Shown piece by piece: positions 30,509 through 39,569 of a stretch of 64,000 nt of DNA. The stretch is from positions 310,001-374,000 of the forward strand of contig NZ_JACHFF010000002.1 in NCBI RefSeq assembly GCF_014207425.1. The letters run 5' to 3'. Under the pieces are notes generated by a model. The model had not been told where the DNA came from and did no database searches. It worked only from the letters and a program-made list of their open reading frames with translations. The translations under genes and the position numbers were made by a program. Each line of letters begins with the position of its first letter. Position 1 is the stretch's first letter. The stretch is from Jeotgalicoccus coquinae. GTDB taxonomy: Bacteria > Bacillota > Bacilli > Staphylococcales > Salinicoccaceae.

Positions 30509-30748
30509 ATGGCAGGTCCAAGAAGAGGCGGTCGTCGTCGTAAAAAAGTTTGTTATTTCACAGCAAACGGCATTACGCACATCGACTACAAAGAAGTAGA
30601 ACTTCTTAAAAAGTTCATTTCTGAACGTGGGAAAATTCTTCCTAGACGTGTAACAGGTACTTCAGCGAAGTATCAGCGTCAGTTAACTGGTGCTATCAAA
30701 CGTGCACGTCACATGGCATTATTACCATACGTTAAAGAAGAACAGTAA
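30509..30748 (+). CDS. rpsR: 30S ribosomal protein S18
   Basis: This 79-residue S18 starts [17 protein letters not shown] and has the conserved [22 protein letters not shown] and [18 protein letters not shown] (landmarks). The frame is open from 30449, but ATG 30509 has the strong GAGGAGGG site and gives the normal start. It is usually the third gene of rpsF-ssb-rpsR. Here about 4 kb of unrelated genes separate it from ssb, and it has its own promoter and leader. Confidence 0.96.
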   Translation: MAGPRRGGRRRKKVCYFTANGITHIDYKEVELLKKFISERGKILPRRVTGTSAKYQRQLTGAIKRARHMALLPYVKEEQ

Positions 30749-30758
30749 TATATTACTG

Positions 30759-30794
30759 AACACCTGATATCTTAGATATCAGGTGTTTTTTTTT
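30759..30794 (+). terminator. rpsR terminator
   Basis: A perfect 13-base stem AACACCTGATATC/GATATCAGGTGTT with a three-base loop is followed by seven T. Confidence 0.92.
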
Positions 30795-30810
30795 AGAAGA
30801 CGATAAAAGA

Positions 30811-30840
30811 CACTTGGAATATCACTTTCCAAGTGCCTTT
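30811..30840 (-). terminator. Bidirectional terminator before the lipoprotein gene
   Basis: The stem CACTTGGAA/TTCCAAGTG (30811-30819 and 30827-30835) with a seven-base loop has CCTTTTT on the plus side and TCTTTT on the minus side. It can end the minus-strand lipoprotein gene (stop at 30862) and back up the rpsR terminator. Confidence 0.8.
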
Positions 30841-30861
30841 TTATTAAAATATAAGTAAGTA

Positions 30862-31491
30862 CTAATCTCTCAGTTCTTCATCTAAAATAGTCCATTTAAC
30901 ATCATTTAGTGATACTGCAGCGGCAGTGCTAGTGCCAAAATAATATTCATCAGCAGTTCTTGTATCAGAAATGAATTGAGTATCTCTTGATTCCCCGGGT
31001 TCCAGTGAACCTTCAAAATTTTCTATGCTGTCAAAATAAGTGGCTGCATTGGTGTTATCGCTGCCTTCAAGATTTGTTCTGACTCCAAGATTAATCATGA
31101 TATCTTCTGCATTAATCGGTCTGTCGCTGACATTTTTAAATGTCATGTTTAATATAATTGTTTCATCTAGCAATGGTTCCAGTCCATCTATTGTTTCTGT
31201 CGTCAATTCTCCGGAATGAACAGTTAGCTCGTAATTTCCGATTGCAGTTTGTACAAGTCCCATCTCGCCCAATTTTAAACCTAACTGGTCATCAATATCT
31301 CCATCTTCACTTTTTTCTTCACTGTCATCGTTTTCTTCAGCTTGTTCAGTTTCTTCGGTTTCAGTCTCTTCAACCTCTGCTTCTGTAGTATCATGTTCTT
31401 CAGCCATTGGCTCTTCTTTCTCATTGCCGCAAGCTGCCAATAATGTAAGTGAAAGCGCGCCTGTTGCAAATAAAGTAATTAATTTTTTCAT
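30862..31491 (-). CDS. Lipoprotein with acidic linker (DUF4352-like)
   Basis: This 209-residue lipoprotein has a signal peptide with lipobox LAAC, then a Glu/Thr/Asp-rich linker of about 45 residues. The globular C-terminal domain contains the pattern ILNMTFKNVSDRPIN and GSLEPGESRDTQF. That pattern resembles DUF4352/telokin-like immunoglobulin folds found in many Firmicutes lipoproteins. I start it at ATG 31491, which has an AGGGGGAT site; the frame is open to 31539. No function can be given. It is transcribed alone, with a terminator shared with the convergent rpsR. Confidence 0.75.
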   Translation of the reverse strand: MKKLITLFATGALSLTLLAACGNEKEEPMAEEHDTTEAEVEETETEETEQAEENDDSEEKSEDGDIDDQLGLKLGEMGLVQTAIGNYELTVHSGELTTETIDGLEPLLDETIILNMTFKNVSDRPINAEDIMINLGVRTNLEGSDNTNAATYFDSIENFEGSLEPGESRDTQFISDTRTADEYYFGTSTAAAVSLNDVKWTILDEELRD

Positions 31492-31592
31492 ATCCGAATC
31501 CCCCTGAGTTATTGTTTCCCTTTTACTATAATATTCCACTTTAAGAAATATTATGCAAGAGTGAAAATGAAAAAAGCAGGATTCTTAAAAGT

Positions 31593-31781
31593 TCATCGAT
31601 TCTTTTGTTGTTTATCTATTTCAAGAAATGAGTATATCGTCATAAATCCAAGTAATACGAATATCGGCATCATTCCCCAGATATTTCCCTGATAGTGGGT
31701 ATAAACAAATATATTAATAATTAAAACGACAAGATAAACCCACGAAAATTTTCTGCTTAATAACAGCTTGTTAATTGGCAT
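31593..31781 (-). CDS. Small two-helix membrane protein
   Basis: This 62-residue protein, MPINKLLLSRKFSW onwards, has two predicted transmembrane helices (about residues 14-30 and 34-52) and a charged tail DKQQKNR. ATG 31781 is chosen because it follows GAGGAG at eight bases; the frame is open upstream to 31829. I do not recognise a family. Confidence 0.6.
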   Translation of the reverse strand: MPINKLLLSRKFSWVYLVVLIINIFVYTHYQGNIWGMMPIFVLLGFMTIYSFLEIDKQQKNR

Positions 31782-31894
31782 TTTGGGAACTCCTCTGTGC
31801 TGTTTGATTAATTTATACATTATCACCAACTCTTTCAGAATTACATATCATCGTTATTAATTCTGCATTCCGGTTCCTCCTGAAAAAAAAGCGT

Positions 31895-32476
31895 CTATTT
31901 GCTGTTATCTGTAAGTTCTTCTTTCATATTCACAATCGTAAATGATTTACCTTCATGCTGAACAACGCGTCTGCTGCCGTCTTCATGAATAATCTGTGCT
32001 GCATCCATATAGCTGTCGTGTTTCTTCTTCGCTTTAGCTTTCGAAGCTGTCTCATCATGTTCAATCTGAAGCGGCTGATCCCGCTGTACTTCTGCAGCTC
32101 TCATTGTCTCGTCCTGTGTTTTTGGATGACCTGCTGCTTCTTCATCCTGTTTAACTTTATCTTCTTCTGAGCGAACCAGCAGTAAAATCCTGCCGCTGTC
32201 GATTGCTTCTCTGAATTTTGAATGGTCTTCACCGGTTAAATTCAATTGCTGTGCAACACGTTCTTTCGAATCTTCGTCTAAAAACTTCGCAGCGACTTTA
32301 TCCCACATTGTTCCGTCCGCTTTTCTGAAAGGTACACGTGTATATCTTAAAAACGTTGCGTCAAAACGATCTTTGGCAACGACCGTCATATTGGAATCTT
32401 TTACGCCTTCTGCCCGCAGACCGTAAATTTTATCACTGAGTTCATCGGCATTTGAAAATATTTCAATTGTTGTCAT
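31895..32476 (-). CDS. General stress protein, YflT/GSP17M type
   Basis: This 193-residue protein has an N-terminal domain resembling the general stress protein 17M (YflT) family: TIEIFSNADELSDKIYGLRAEGVKDSNMTVVAKD, then a GRILLLVRSEE strand (both cited as landmarks). The C-terminal half is charged and probably flexible. Proteins of this family are induced by sigma-B stress in Bacillus and Staphylococcus. Consistent with that, a sigma-B-like promoter lies about 35 bases upstream. ATG 32476 is chosen after a GGAGG site; the in-frame TTG at 32482 is too close to it. Confidence 0.8.
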   Translation of the reverse strand: MTTIEIFSNADELSDKIYGLRAEGVKDSNMTVVAKDRFDATFLRYTRVPFRKADGTMWDKVAAKFLDEDSKERVAQQLNLTGEDHSKFREAIDSGRILLLVRSEEDKVKQDEEAAGHPKTQDETMRAAEVQRDQPLQIEHDETASKAKAKKKHDSYMDAAQIIHEDGSRRVVQHEGKSFTIVNMKEELTDNSK

Positions 32477-32510
32477 ACTCAATCCTCCATCACGTTCTTT
32501 TATATTAATT

Positions 32511-32535
32511 ATACCCTAAATCAGTTTTGCAAAAC
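32511..32535 (-). promoter_or_regulatory. Sigma-B-type promoter
   Basis: On the minus strand GTTTTG (32530-32535), a 13-bp spacer and GGGTAT (32511-32516) fit the sigma-B pattern GTTTAA-N12-15-GGGTAT. It is correctly placed for the YflT-like stress gene. Confidence 0.65.
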
Positions 32536-32553
32536 TCTGTAAAACATTCATTA

Positions 32554-32582
32554 TTGACAGATATTTCTAACTCCCTATATAT
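32554..32582 (+). promoter_or_regulatory. Promoter of the helix-turn-helix/TPR regulator gene
   Basis: A perfect -35 box TTGACA (32554-32559) is followed at 16-18 bp by overlapping -10 candidates in the run TATATATT. Within the spacer, AGATATTTCTAAC (32559-32571) resembles one side of the palindrome that lies in the peptide promoter at 33400-33413, suggesting autoregulation. Confidence 0.55.
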
Positions 32583-32602
32583 TGTAAATAAGGGGGAAAG
32601 CT

Positions 32603-33355
32603 ATGAAAATAAACAACTCAGTAATTATATCCCGCCGTAAAGAATACGGCGTATCTCAAGCATCGTTGTCACTGAAAACAGGGGTTTCAGTGTCGACAAT
32701 CAGCCGACTGGAAAAAGGGGAGAATGTCGGTTTTATTTCTGTTGTAAAAATAATGACAGCGCTGGATTTGACGATTGAAGATGTGATTATCAGGCTGACG
32801 CCGGCTGTGGATATGAAAATAATAGAAGAGCTTGATTTAATCAGGGAACATTCCAAATTAGAGTTAATAGAAGGCGTACTGAATAAATTAACTGTGCGTG
32901 AATGGCGGAGCAACAAGAAACTGTCCGTCTATTATGACTGGCACCGGGCAATCTTATTTAAACAGCAGAATAATTATGATGAGGCACTGAAATGTCTCAA
33001 CAAAGCAATTGAACGGGTTGGAGATGAAAGTTCGCTTGAATATTTAAAAGCCGGTTTATATATGGCAAAGGGCAATGTACTTTATGATGACATCAGCAAA
33101 GGCCTGAACTATTATATTAAAGCAGTACAAGTGTACACCAGCAACACAGACAAAGTTTACTACCGGACAGCCGTGAAACTCTATATTAATCTCATGAGAG
33201 GGTACGGAAGCGCGAAAGAATACAAAAAAATACTGCTTTATGCAGAAAAAGCGAAGTGTCTGCTGAAAAAGAATGAATCAACGTTCCTGCTGGAAAAGAT
33301 AGAACGTATGGAGAAAAGAGCTCAGGAAAATCTAAAAGAACCTCAAATTGTTTAG
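32603..33355 (+). CDS. Helix-turn-helix regulator with C-terminal TPR-like domain (RRNPP-like)
   Basis: This 250-residue cytosolic protein has an N-terminal XRE-type helix-turn-helix (about residues 8-62; GVSQASLSLKTGVSVSTISR is the core). A helical C-terminal domain with TPR-like pairs follows, for example HRAILFKQQNNYDEALKCLN and AGLYMAKGNVLYDDISKGLN. This layout is that of Rgg/PlcR/ComR-type receptors, which bind short imported peptides. The length is somewhat below the 280-300 residues usual for them. The next plus-strand gene encodes a 43-residue peptide with a signal sequence, preceded by a palindrome. The ATG follows AAGGGGGAA. A peptide-receptor role is inference. Confidence 0.8.
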   Translation: MKINNSVIISRRKEYGVSQASLSLKTGVSVSTISRLEKGENVGFISVVKIMTALDLTIEDVIIRLTPAVDMKIIEELDLIREHSKLELIEGVLNKLTVREWRSNKKLSVYYDWHRAILFKQQNNYDEALKCLNKAIERVGDESSLEYLKAGLYMAKGNVLYDDISKGLNYYIKAVQVYTSNTDKVYYRTAVKLYINLMRGYGSAKEYKKILLYAEKAKCLLKKNESTFLLEKIERMEKRAQENLKEPQIV

Positions 33356-33371
33356 GAAACATAAACAATTT
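33345..33371 (+). other. Hairpin over the regulator stop codon
   Basis: A perfect ten-base inverted repeat AAATTGTTTA/TAAACAATTT with a seven-base loop spans the stop codon of the regulator gene. It has no U-tract, so it is more likely an mRNA 3' structure or attenuating element than a full terminator. Confidence 0.5.
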
Positions 33372-33399
33372 ACCATATATGAGAAATAGTGAAAATTTA

Positions 33400-33431
33400 G
33401 TTAGATATCTAACAATCGGATTTATTATAAT
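33400..33431 (+). promoter_or_regulatory. Peptide-gene promoter with palindrome in place of a -35 box
   Basis: A perfect 14-bp palindrome GTTAGATATCTAAC (33400-33413) lies immediately upstream of a consensus -10 TATAAT (33426-33431). The bases where a -35 box would fall (about 33403-33408) are inside the palindrome and do not resemble TTGACA. This is how activator-dependent promoters such as those of ComR, PlcR and Rgg look. The leader to the peptide ATG is about 53 bases. Confidence 0.7.
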
Positions 33432-33490
33432 GAAGATACTCTGATACATACAGAAGATCCAGAGAAAAAAATATTAAAGAGGTTATGTTT

Positions 33491-33622
33491 ATGAAGAGTA
33501 TTTTTAAAAAGACGCTCCTGTCACTCGGCCTAATCGTACTTTTATTTTTTTCAAATACGGCAGCGGATGCAGGAGAGTTTTCCGGGCATAGTTTGAACGA
33601 CTGTCATATTTCGGTATTTTAA
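33491..33622 (+). CDS. Short secreted peptide, candidate signalling pro-peptide
   Basis: This 43-residue open frame starts MKSIFKKTLLSLGL and has a classic Sec signal peptide: a basic start, a hydrophobic core and TAADA as the cleavage site after residue 27. A predicted 16-residue tail, GEFSGHSLNDCHISVF, would be exported. The ATG has an AGAGGTT site. Its TAA stop abuts the next ATG with no gap, so the YfbU-like gene is translationally coupled to it. It lies directly downstream of an HTH-TPR regulator gene and its palindrome. A pheromone precursor is the most economical reading, but a small secreted peptide of another kind is possible. I recognise no named peptide family. Confidence 0.7.
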   Translation: MKSIFKKTLLSLGLIVLLFFSNTAADAGEFSGHSLNDCHISVF

Positions 33623-34183
33623 ATGAGCAGCGTGATTGGTCCTGACAGTATGGATTTTATCAGTACATCAGGAAAAATTCAGCTGATCAGTTCATTAGAA
33701 ATCATGCAGCAAAAAAGCACGGATCAGGATTACATCGACTACTGTGAATATTGTCTCGATATAGTGAAACACGGCGTAGAGATGAATTATTATGAAGTGC
33801 TGGACTTTATAGGAGTGACCGCTGAGCAGGTACCCGCTGAAGTTTCGATTGAAGTCATGTTTTTAATGGAGATGTTTGACCATATATCTATTTCGCTGTC
33901 CAAGCTCTCAGTAAAGGAAGCACGCGGAGTAGAGCGGGAATGCTATACGAAGTTTTGCGGCTTTGAGCCTGCACTAGACACACATATGTCCTCGTACATA
34001 TTTCTCGTGAGAACAAATCAGTGCCGTGTACCTGTATTTAAAGAATCGCTGCCGTTAACTTTAAGCCATTATCGCGAGATGTTGCTGAAGTACGAACGGT
34101 ATAAAAGAAATTTATATTTGACGGAAGACATGATTAAAAATATTTGTGTCCGCCGCGAGCAGCAGATCCAGCTTTTATTATAA
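33623..34183 (+). CDS. YfbU-like protein
   Basis: This 186-residue soluble protein resembles the YfbU family (UPF0304). By eye it shares with E. coli YfbU the order IMEMYHALHVSWSNL (here LMEMFDHISISLSKL), FxGFDA (here FCGFEP), a following YxxFxV strand and the late YxRML (here YREMLLKYERY). Family members have no agreed biochemical function. The start codon touches the stop of the 43-residue peptide gene. It is therefore made from the same transcript and is likely the output, or a processing or immunity partner, of the peptide locus. A shared bidirectional hairpin follows. Confidence 0.6.
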   Translation: MSSVIGPDSMDFISTSGKIQLISSLEIMQQKSTDQDYIDYCEYCLDIVKHGVEMNYYEVLDFIGVTAEQVPAEVSIEVMFLMEMFDHISISLSKLSVKEARGVERECYTKFCGFEPALDTHMSSYIFLVRTNQCRVPVFKESLPLTLSHYREMLLKYERYKRNLYLTEDMIKNICVRREQQIQLLL

Positions 34184-34187
34184 AAAA

Positions 34188-34223
34188 ACCGGGGATAATT
34201 ATAAATTATCTCCCGGTCCTTTT
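34188..34223. terminator. Bidirectional terminator
   Basis: The arms 34188-34200 (ACCGGGGATAATT) and 34204-34217 (AATTATCTCCCGGT) pair with one bulge. Seven A precede them and CCTTTTT follows. The hairpin serves the YfbU-like gene on the plus strand and the convergent minus-strand gene, whose stop codon lies within it. Confidence 0.8.
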
Positions 34224-34579
34224 TCTATATCCGCTTCCACACTGTTTCGATTTATATCCCGATTTAATGATTTATCGTCAAATGCCAACAGGAACTTTCC
34301 TTCCTCCAGCGTTTTTAAGTGTGCATTGACCAAATCCTGATTAAGTCCCGAACTTTGCAGGAAATCTTCGGCTTTTACATTCTGGGTAAAAAAATCTTTA
34401 AAGGACATGCTGTCTGAATGCGGGTTGTACGTACAGCCCATATAATCAGTCCAGTCGGGTTTAAGTTCATCGAGCCCTAAAATATTGAAGTCTTCCTCGT
34501 AGTAGTTTTCTTCCTGTTTAAGCAGGTCAATTCTTTCTAAAATATCATCTAATGAAGTATACTTTTCAATGTATTGCAT
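34199..34579 (-). CDS. Hypothetical acidic protein
   Basis: This 126-residue acidic protein has no signal peptide or membrane helix. It starts MQYIEKYTSLDDILER and contains EGKFLLAFDDKSL towards the end, a strand pattern loosely like that of YflT-type stress proteins. I choose ATG 34579 after AGGGGTG; the frame is open from a GTG at 34588. I do not recognise a family. It converges on the YfbU-like gene. Confidence 0.6.
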   Translation of the reverse strand: MQYIEKYTSLDDILERIDLLKQEENYYEEDFNILGLDELKPDWTDYMGCTYNPHSDSMSFKDFFTQNVKAEDFLQSSGLNQDLVNAHLKTLEEGKFLLAFDDKSLNRDINRNSVEADIEKGPGDNL

Positions 34580-34719
34580 TATATTCACCCCTGAATAAAG
34601 ATTTCGTTATTCATCTATTCCCCGCGAAGAATTTCTCAAACTTTCACCATGATACTGAATTCATAAAATTCCGAACATTAAGAGAGCCTTTCATATCGTT
34701 CGATAGTGTTTTATAATGA

Positions 34720-36309
<1,590 letters not shown>

Positions 36310-36323
36310 GGAGCAATTCTTTC

Positions 36324-37868
36324 ATGGAAATGGCTAAAGAGCAGGAACTTATTTTAGTAATTGATTACGGCAGTCAGTATAACCAGCTAATCACACGCCG
36401 TATTCGTGAACTGGGTGTGTACAGCGAGCTGCACAATCCGAGTATCACAATCGAAAAGATTAAAGAACTTGAACCAAAAGGAATTATTCTGTCAGGCGGA
36501 CCGCGTTCTGTGTATGCAGAAGATGCATTTACAGTCGACCCTGCGGTCTTTGATCTTGGCGTTCCTGTACTTGGAATCTGCTACGGTATGCAGCTGATGA
36601 TGCAGTTGAACGGCGGAGAAGTTGTGAATTCAGATCAGAAAGAATCAGGTGCTACTGAGTTGAATCTGAACAATGAAGTGGATATCTTTAAAGGCTGGGA
36701 CAAAATTGAAACAGTTTTAATGAGCCACGGTGACAAAGTAACGCAGTTAGGCGACGGTTTCTCTGTGATTGCACAAACGAACCTTTGCCCGAATGCTGCA
36801 GTTAAACACGATGAAAAACCGTTTTACGGTGTACAGTTCCATCCGGAATCCAAACACACTCATAAAGGCGAACAGTTCCTGAAGAACTTCATCCGTGATA
36901 TTTGTGACTGTACAGGCGAATGGACAATGGATAACTTTATCGATATCGAGATTAATAAGATCCGTGAAACAGTCGGCGACAAAAAAGTCTTATGTGCGAT
37001 GAGCGGCGGTGTGGATTCATCGGTAACAGCGGTACTGCTTCACAGAGCAATCGGCGACCAGCTGACATGTATCTTTGTAGACCACGGGCTTCTGCGTAAA
37101 GGTGAAGCGGACATGGTTATGGAGCAGTTTGGTGAAGGATTCAATATGAACATCATTAAAGTGGATGCGAAAGACCGTTTCATGTCTAAACTCAAAGGTG
37201 TATCAGATCCGGAACAGAAACGTAAAATTATCGGTAACGAATTTATTTATGTATTTGACGATGAAGCATCTAAACTTACAGAAGTGGATTATCTTGCACA
37301 GGGTACGCTGTACACTGACATTATTGAGTCGGGTACGGAAACAGCAACAACGATTAAATCGCACCACAACGTGGGCGGACTGCCGGAAGATATGCAGTTT
37401 GAACTGATTGAACCGTTAAATACGCTGTTCAAAGATGAAGTACGTGAACTTGGTGTTGAACTGGGAATTCCTGAACACTTAGTTTGGAGACAGCCATTCC
37501 CTGGTCCGGGACTTGGTATCCGTATTCTTGGTGAAATAACGGAAGAAAAACTTGAAATCGTCAGAGAAAGTGACTGGATTTTAAGAGACGAAATTGCGAA
37601 AGCAGGACTTGAAAGAGAAATTTGGCAATACTTCACGGTGCTGCCGAATATCCGTTCAGTTGGTGTCACGGGAGATTACAGAACGTATGATTATACGATT
37701 GGAATCAGAGCTGTAACAAGCATCGACGGTATGACAAGTGACTTTGCAAGAATCGACTGGGATGTTTTAGAGAGAATCTCTAAACGTCTGGTCAACGAAT
37801 CTAAACACATCAATCGCGTGGTTTATGACGTTACGAGCAAACCGCCGGCTACAATTGAGTGGGAGTAA
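36324..37868 (+). CDS. guaA: GMP synthase (glutamine-hydrolysing)
   Basis: This 514-residue enzyme converts XMP to GMP with glutamine and ATP. The class I amidotransferase domain carries GICYGMQL (nucleophile Cys) and VQFHPE. The ATP-pyrophosphatase P-loop is SGGVDSSV, and the C-terminal dimerisation domain ends [10 protein letters not shown]. It is co-transcribed with guaB and closed by a strong terminator. Confidence 0.97.
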   Translation: MEMAKEQELILVIDYGSQYNQLITRRIRELGVYSELHNPSITIEKIKELEPKGIILSGGPRSVYAEDAFTVDPAVFDLGVPVLGICYGMQLMMQLNGGEVVNSDQKESGATELNLNNEVDIFKGWDKIETVLMSHGDKVTQLGDGFSVIAQTNLCPNAAVKHDEKPFYGVQFHPESKHTHKGEQFLKNFIRDICDCTGEWTMDNFIDIEINKIRETVGDKKVLCAMSGGVDSSVTAVLLHRAIGDQLTCIFVDHGLLRKGEADMVMEQFGEGFNMNIIKVDAKDRFMSKLKGVSDPEQKRKIIGNEFIYVFDDEASKLTEVDYLAQGTLYTDIIESGTETATTIKSHHNVGGLPEDMQFELIEPLNTLFKDEVRELGVELGIPEHLVWRQPFPGPGLGIRILGEITEEKLEIVRESDWILRDEIAKAGLEREIWQYFTVLPNIRSVGVTGDYRTYDYTIGIRAVTSIDGMTSDFARIDWDVLERISKRLVNESKHINRVVYDVTSKPPATIEWE

Positions 37869-37893
37869 GATTCATCATTATCTCATAATAGAA

Positions 37894-37927
37894 AAGTTCT
37901 CAGGCAGATTGCCTGAGAACTTTTTTT
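37894..37927. terminator. guaA terminator, also serving the convergent nhaC
   Basis: A perfect 13-base stem (37894-37906 and 37910-37922) with a three-base loop is followed by seven T overall. Its other side is A-rich (GAAAA), and the minus-strand nhaC gene stops at 37929. Confidence 0.92.
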
Positions 37928-37928
37928 A

Positions 37929-39401
37929 TTATACTGTTACAGGTTTCTCCTGTTGTTCTTCCGGATAGTGTTCCGCAAGGTATGCGTCACGTTCTGCCGA
38001 CGTTATTTTAGCGATGCCAATTCCTGTGGCAGCTAAGATTAACGCAATGACAGGCACCGTGAAGTTCAGAATCGCAAATGGTGCGTATTCGAGCGCGGAT
38101 ACGCCGAGTGTACCGTAAATGAAGACTCCACATGTGTTCCATGGAATAAATACGGAAGTCAGTGTCCCGCCGTCTTCAAGTGAACGGGATAAGTTTTTAG
38201 AGTGGAGATTATTTTCAATATATGTTCTTAAGAACATTCTTGATGGCACGACAATCGAAATATACTGCTCTGAGCATGTAGCGTTTGTTGCAAAACATGA
38301 AATAATTGTCGCTGAGATGATGCCGAATGTACCTTTGGCAATTTTAAGAATCTGGTTCATAATCGCACTGAGCATGCCGGTATACTCAAGAATACCGGCG
38401 AATGTCATCGCTACAATCGTCATGGAAATTGTGTACATCATTTCCATCAGGCCGCCGCGGTTAAACAGATTATCCACCATTTCGTTATTAGATTCGAGAA
38501 CAAAGCCATTCATTAAGAATGATGCCGAATCTGCAAGAGTAGCGCCCTGCACGAAAATAGAACAAAGGAATCCAAGTAACACACCAATAACAAGTGCAGG
38601 TACGGCTTTAATTTTTAAAATAATACACAGAATAACCAGCACCGGCACCGACAGCAGCCACGGACTTATTACGAAGTGTTCATCCATTGATGTCAGCATG
38701 ATCTGGATATCTTCGGGTGATGCTGTGTTGGTACCGATAACATTTATTCCGATAAAGAAAAATACAATCAGTGCAATGATTAATCCTGGTATTGTTGTAT
38801 AGAGCATGTGCTTAATATGTACAAATAAATCAGTATTCGTCAGACCTGATGCCAGGTTTGTCGTATCCGATAACGGCGACATTTTATCTCCGAAGTAAGA
38901 ACCGGAAATAACAGCACCTGCAATCATAGCAGGGTTGATTCCCATACTTACACCAATCCCCATTCCGGCGACGCCGATTGTGGCCATAGTAGACCATGAG
39001 CTTCCGATAGCGAGAGACACAATTCCGCAAATCACGCAGATCGTCACCAGGAAATACTGAGGGTTAATAATCATCAGTCCGTAATAAATCATCGTTGCGA
39101 CAATGCCGCCGCCAATCCATGAACCGATAATCAGACCGACCAGCATGATAATTACGACTGCAGGCAGTGCAAGCCGTATCCCCTTATACATCATTTCTTC
39201 CAGGTCATCGAATTTAAAGCCGCTTATAATCGCGACGACCGCTGCTGTAATCGTCCCAATCATTAATGGTAAGTGCGGATCAGTCTCTAGAACGACAATC
39301 GCATAAAGCATTGTGATAACCATAACGGTCAATGGAATCATTGCCAGGAAAAAGTTAAATTCTTTTTTTGTACCGTGTTCAAAAAGTTCTTTCTTCGCCA
39401 T
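37929..39401 (-). CDS. nhaC: NhaC-family Na+/H+ antiporter
   Basis: This 490-residue membrane protein has about twelve transmembrane segments. The NhaC motif GSYFGDKMSPLSDTTNLA is unmistakable, and a second half-site FATNATCSEQYISIV lies late in the protein. It should exchange sodium for protons; some family members exchange malate/lactate with Na+, so the exact solute is open. It is a single gene on the minus strand. Confidence 0.93.
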   Translation of the reverse strand: MAKKELFEHGTKKEFNFFLAMIPLTVMVITMLYAIVVLETDPHLPLMIGTITAAVVAIISGFKFDDLEEMMYKGIRLALPAVVIIMLVGLIIGSWIGGGIVATMIYYGLMIINPQYFLVTICVICGIVSLAIGSSWSTMATIGVAGMGIGVSMGINPAMIAGAVISGSYFGDKMSPLSDTTNLASGLTNTDLFVHIKHMLYTTIPGLIIALIVFFFIGINVIGTNTASPEDIQIMLTSMDEHFVISPWLLSVPVLVILCIILKIKAVPALVIGVLLGFLCSIFVQGATLADSASFLMNGFVLESNNEMVDNLFNRGGLMEMMYTISMTIVAMTFAGILEYTGMLSAIMNQILKIAKGTFGIISATIISCFATNATCSEQYISIVVPSRMFLRTYIENNLHSKNLSRSLEDGGTLTSVFIPWNTCGVFIYGTLGVSALEYAPFAILNFTVPVIALILAATGIGIAKITSAERDAYLAEHYPEEQQEKPVTV

Positions 39402-39569
39402 GTTATTCCCCCTTCGTTCATTTTATTATACATAAAGAAATCGCTTTCTCAAATTTCAAAAGAGAGGAAATACATCAGTTATCAGAAAATTCATTGGCTT
39501 TAGTCTTTTCATTTATGTATAGTACAGATTAAGTAAAGTGGACAGATATAAAGGGGAGAAGGAAAAATT

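Noticed and set aside
33345-33371. Intrinsic terminator after the HTH-TPR regulator
   Set aside because: The hairpin is perfect but is not followed by a T run; it is kept only as an unexplained structure.
38119-38802. 227-residue open frame on the plus strand inside nhaC
   Set aside because: It is antisense to a clear antiporter gene, with no family features.
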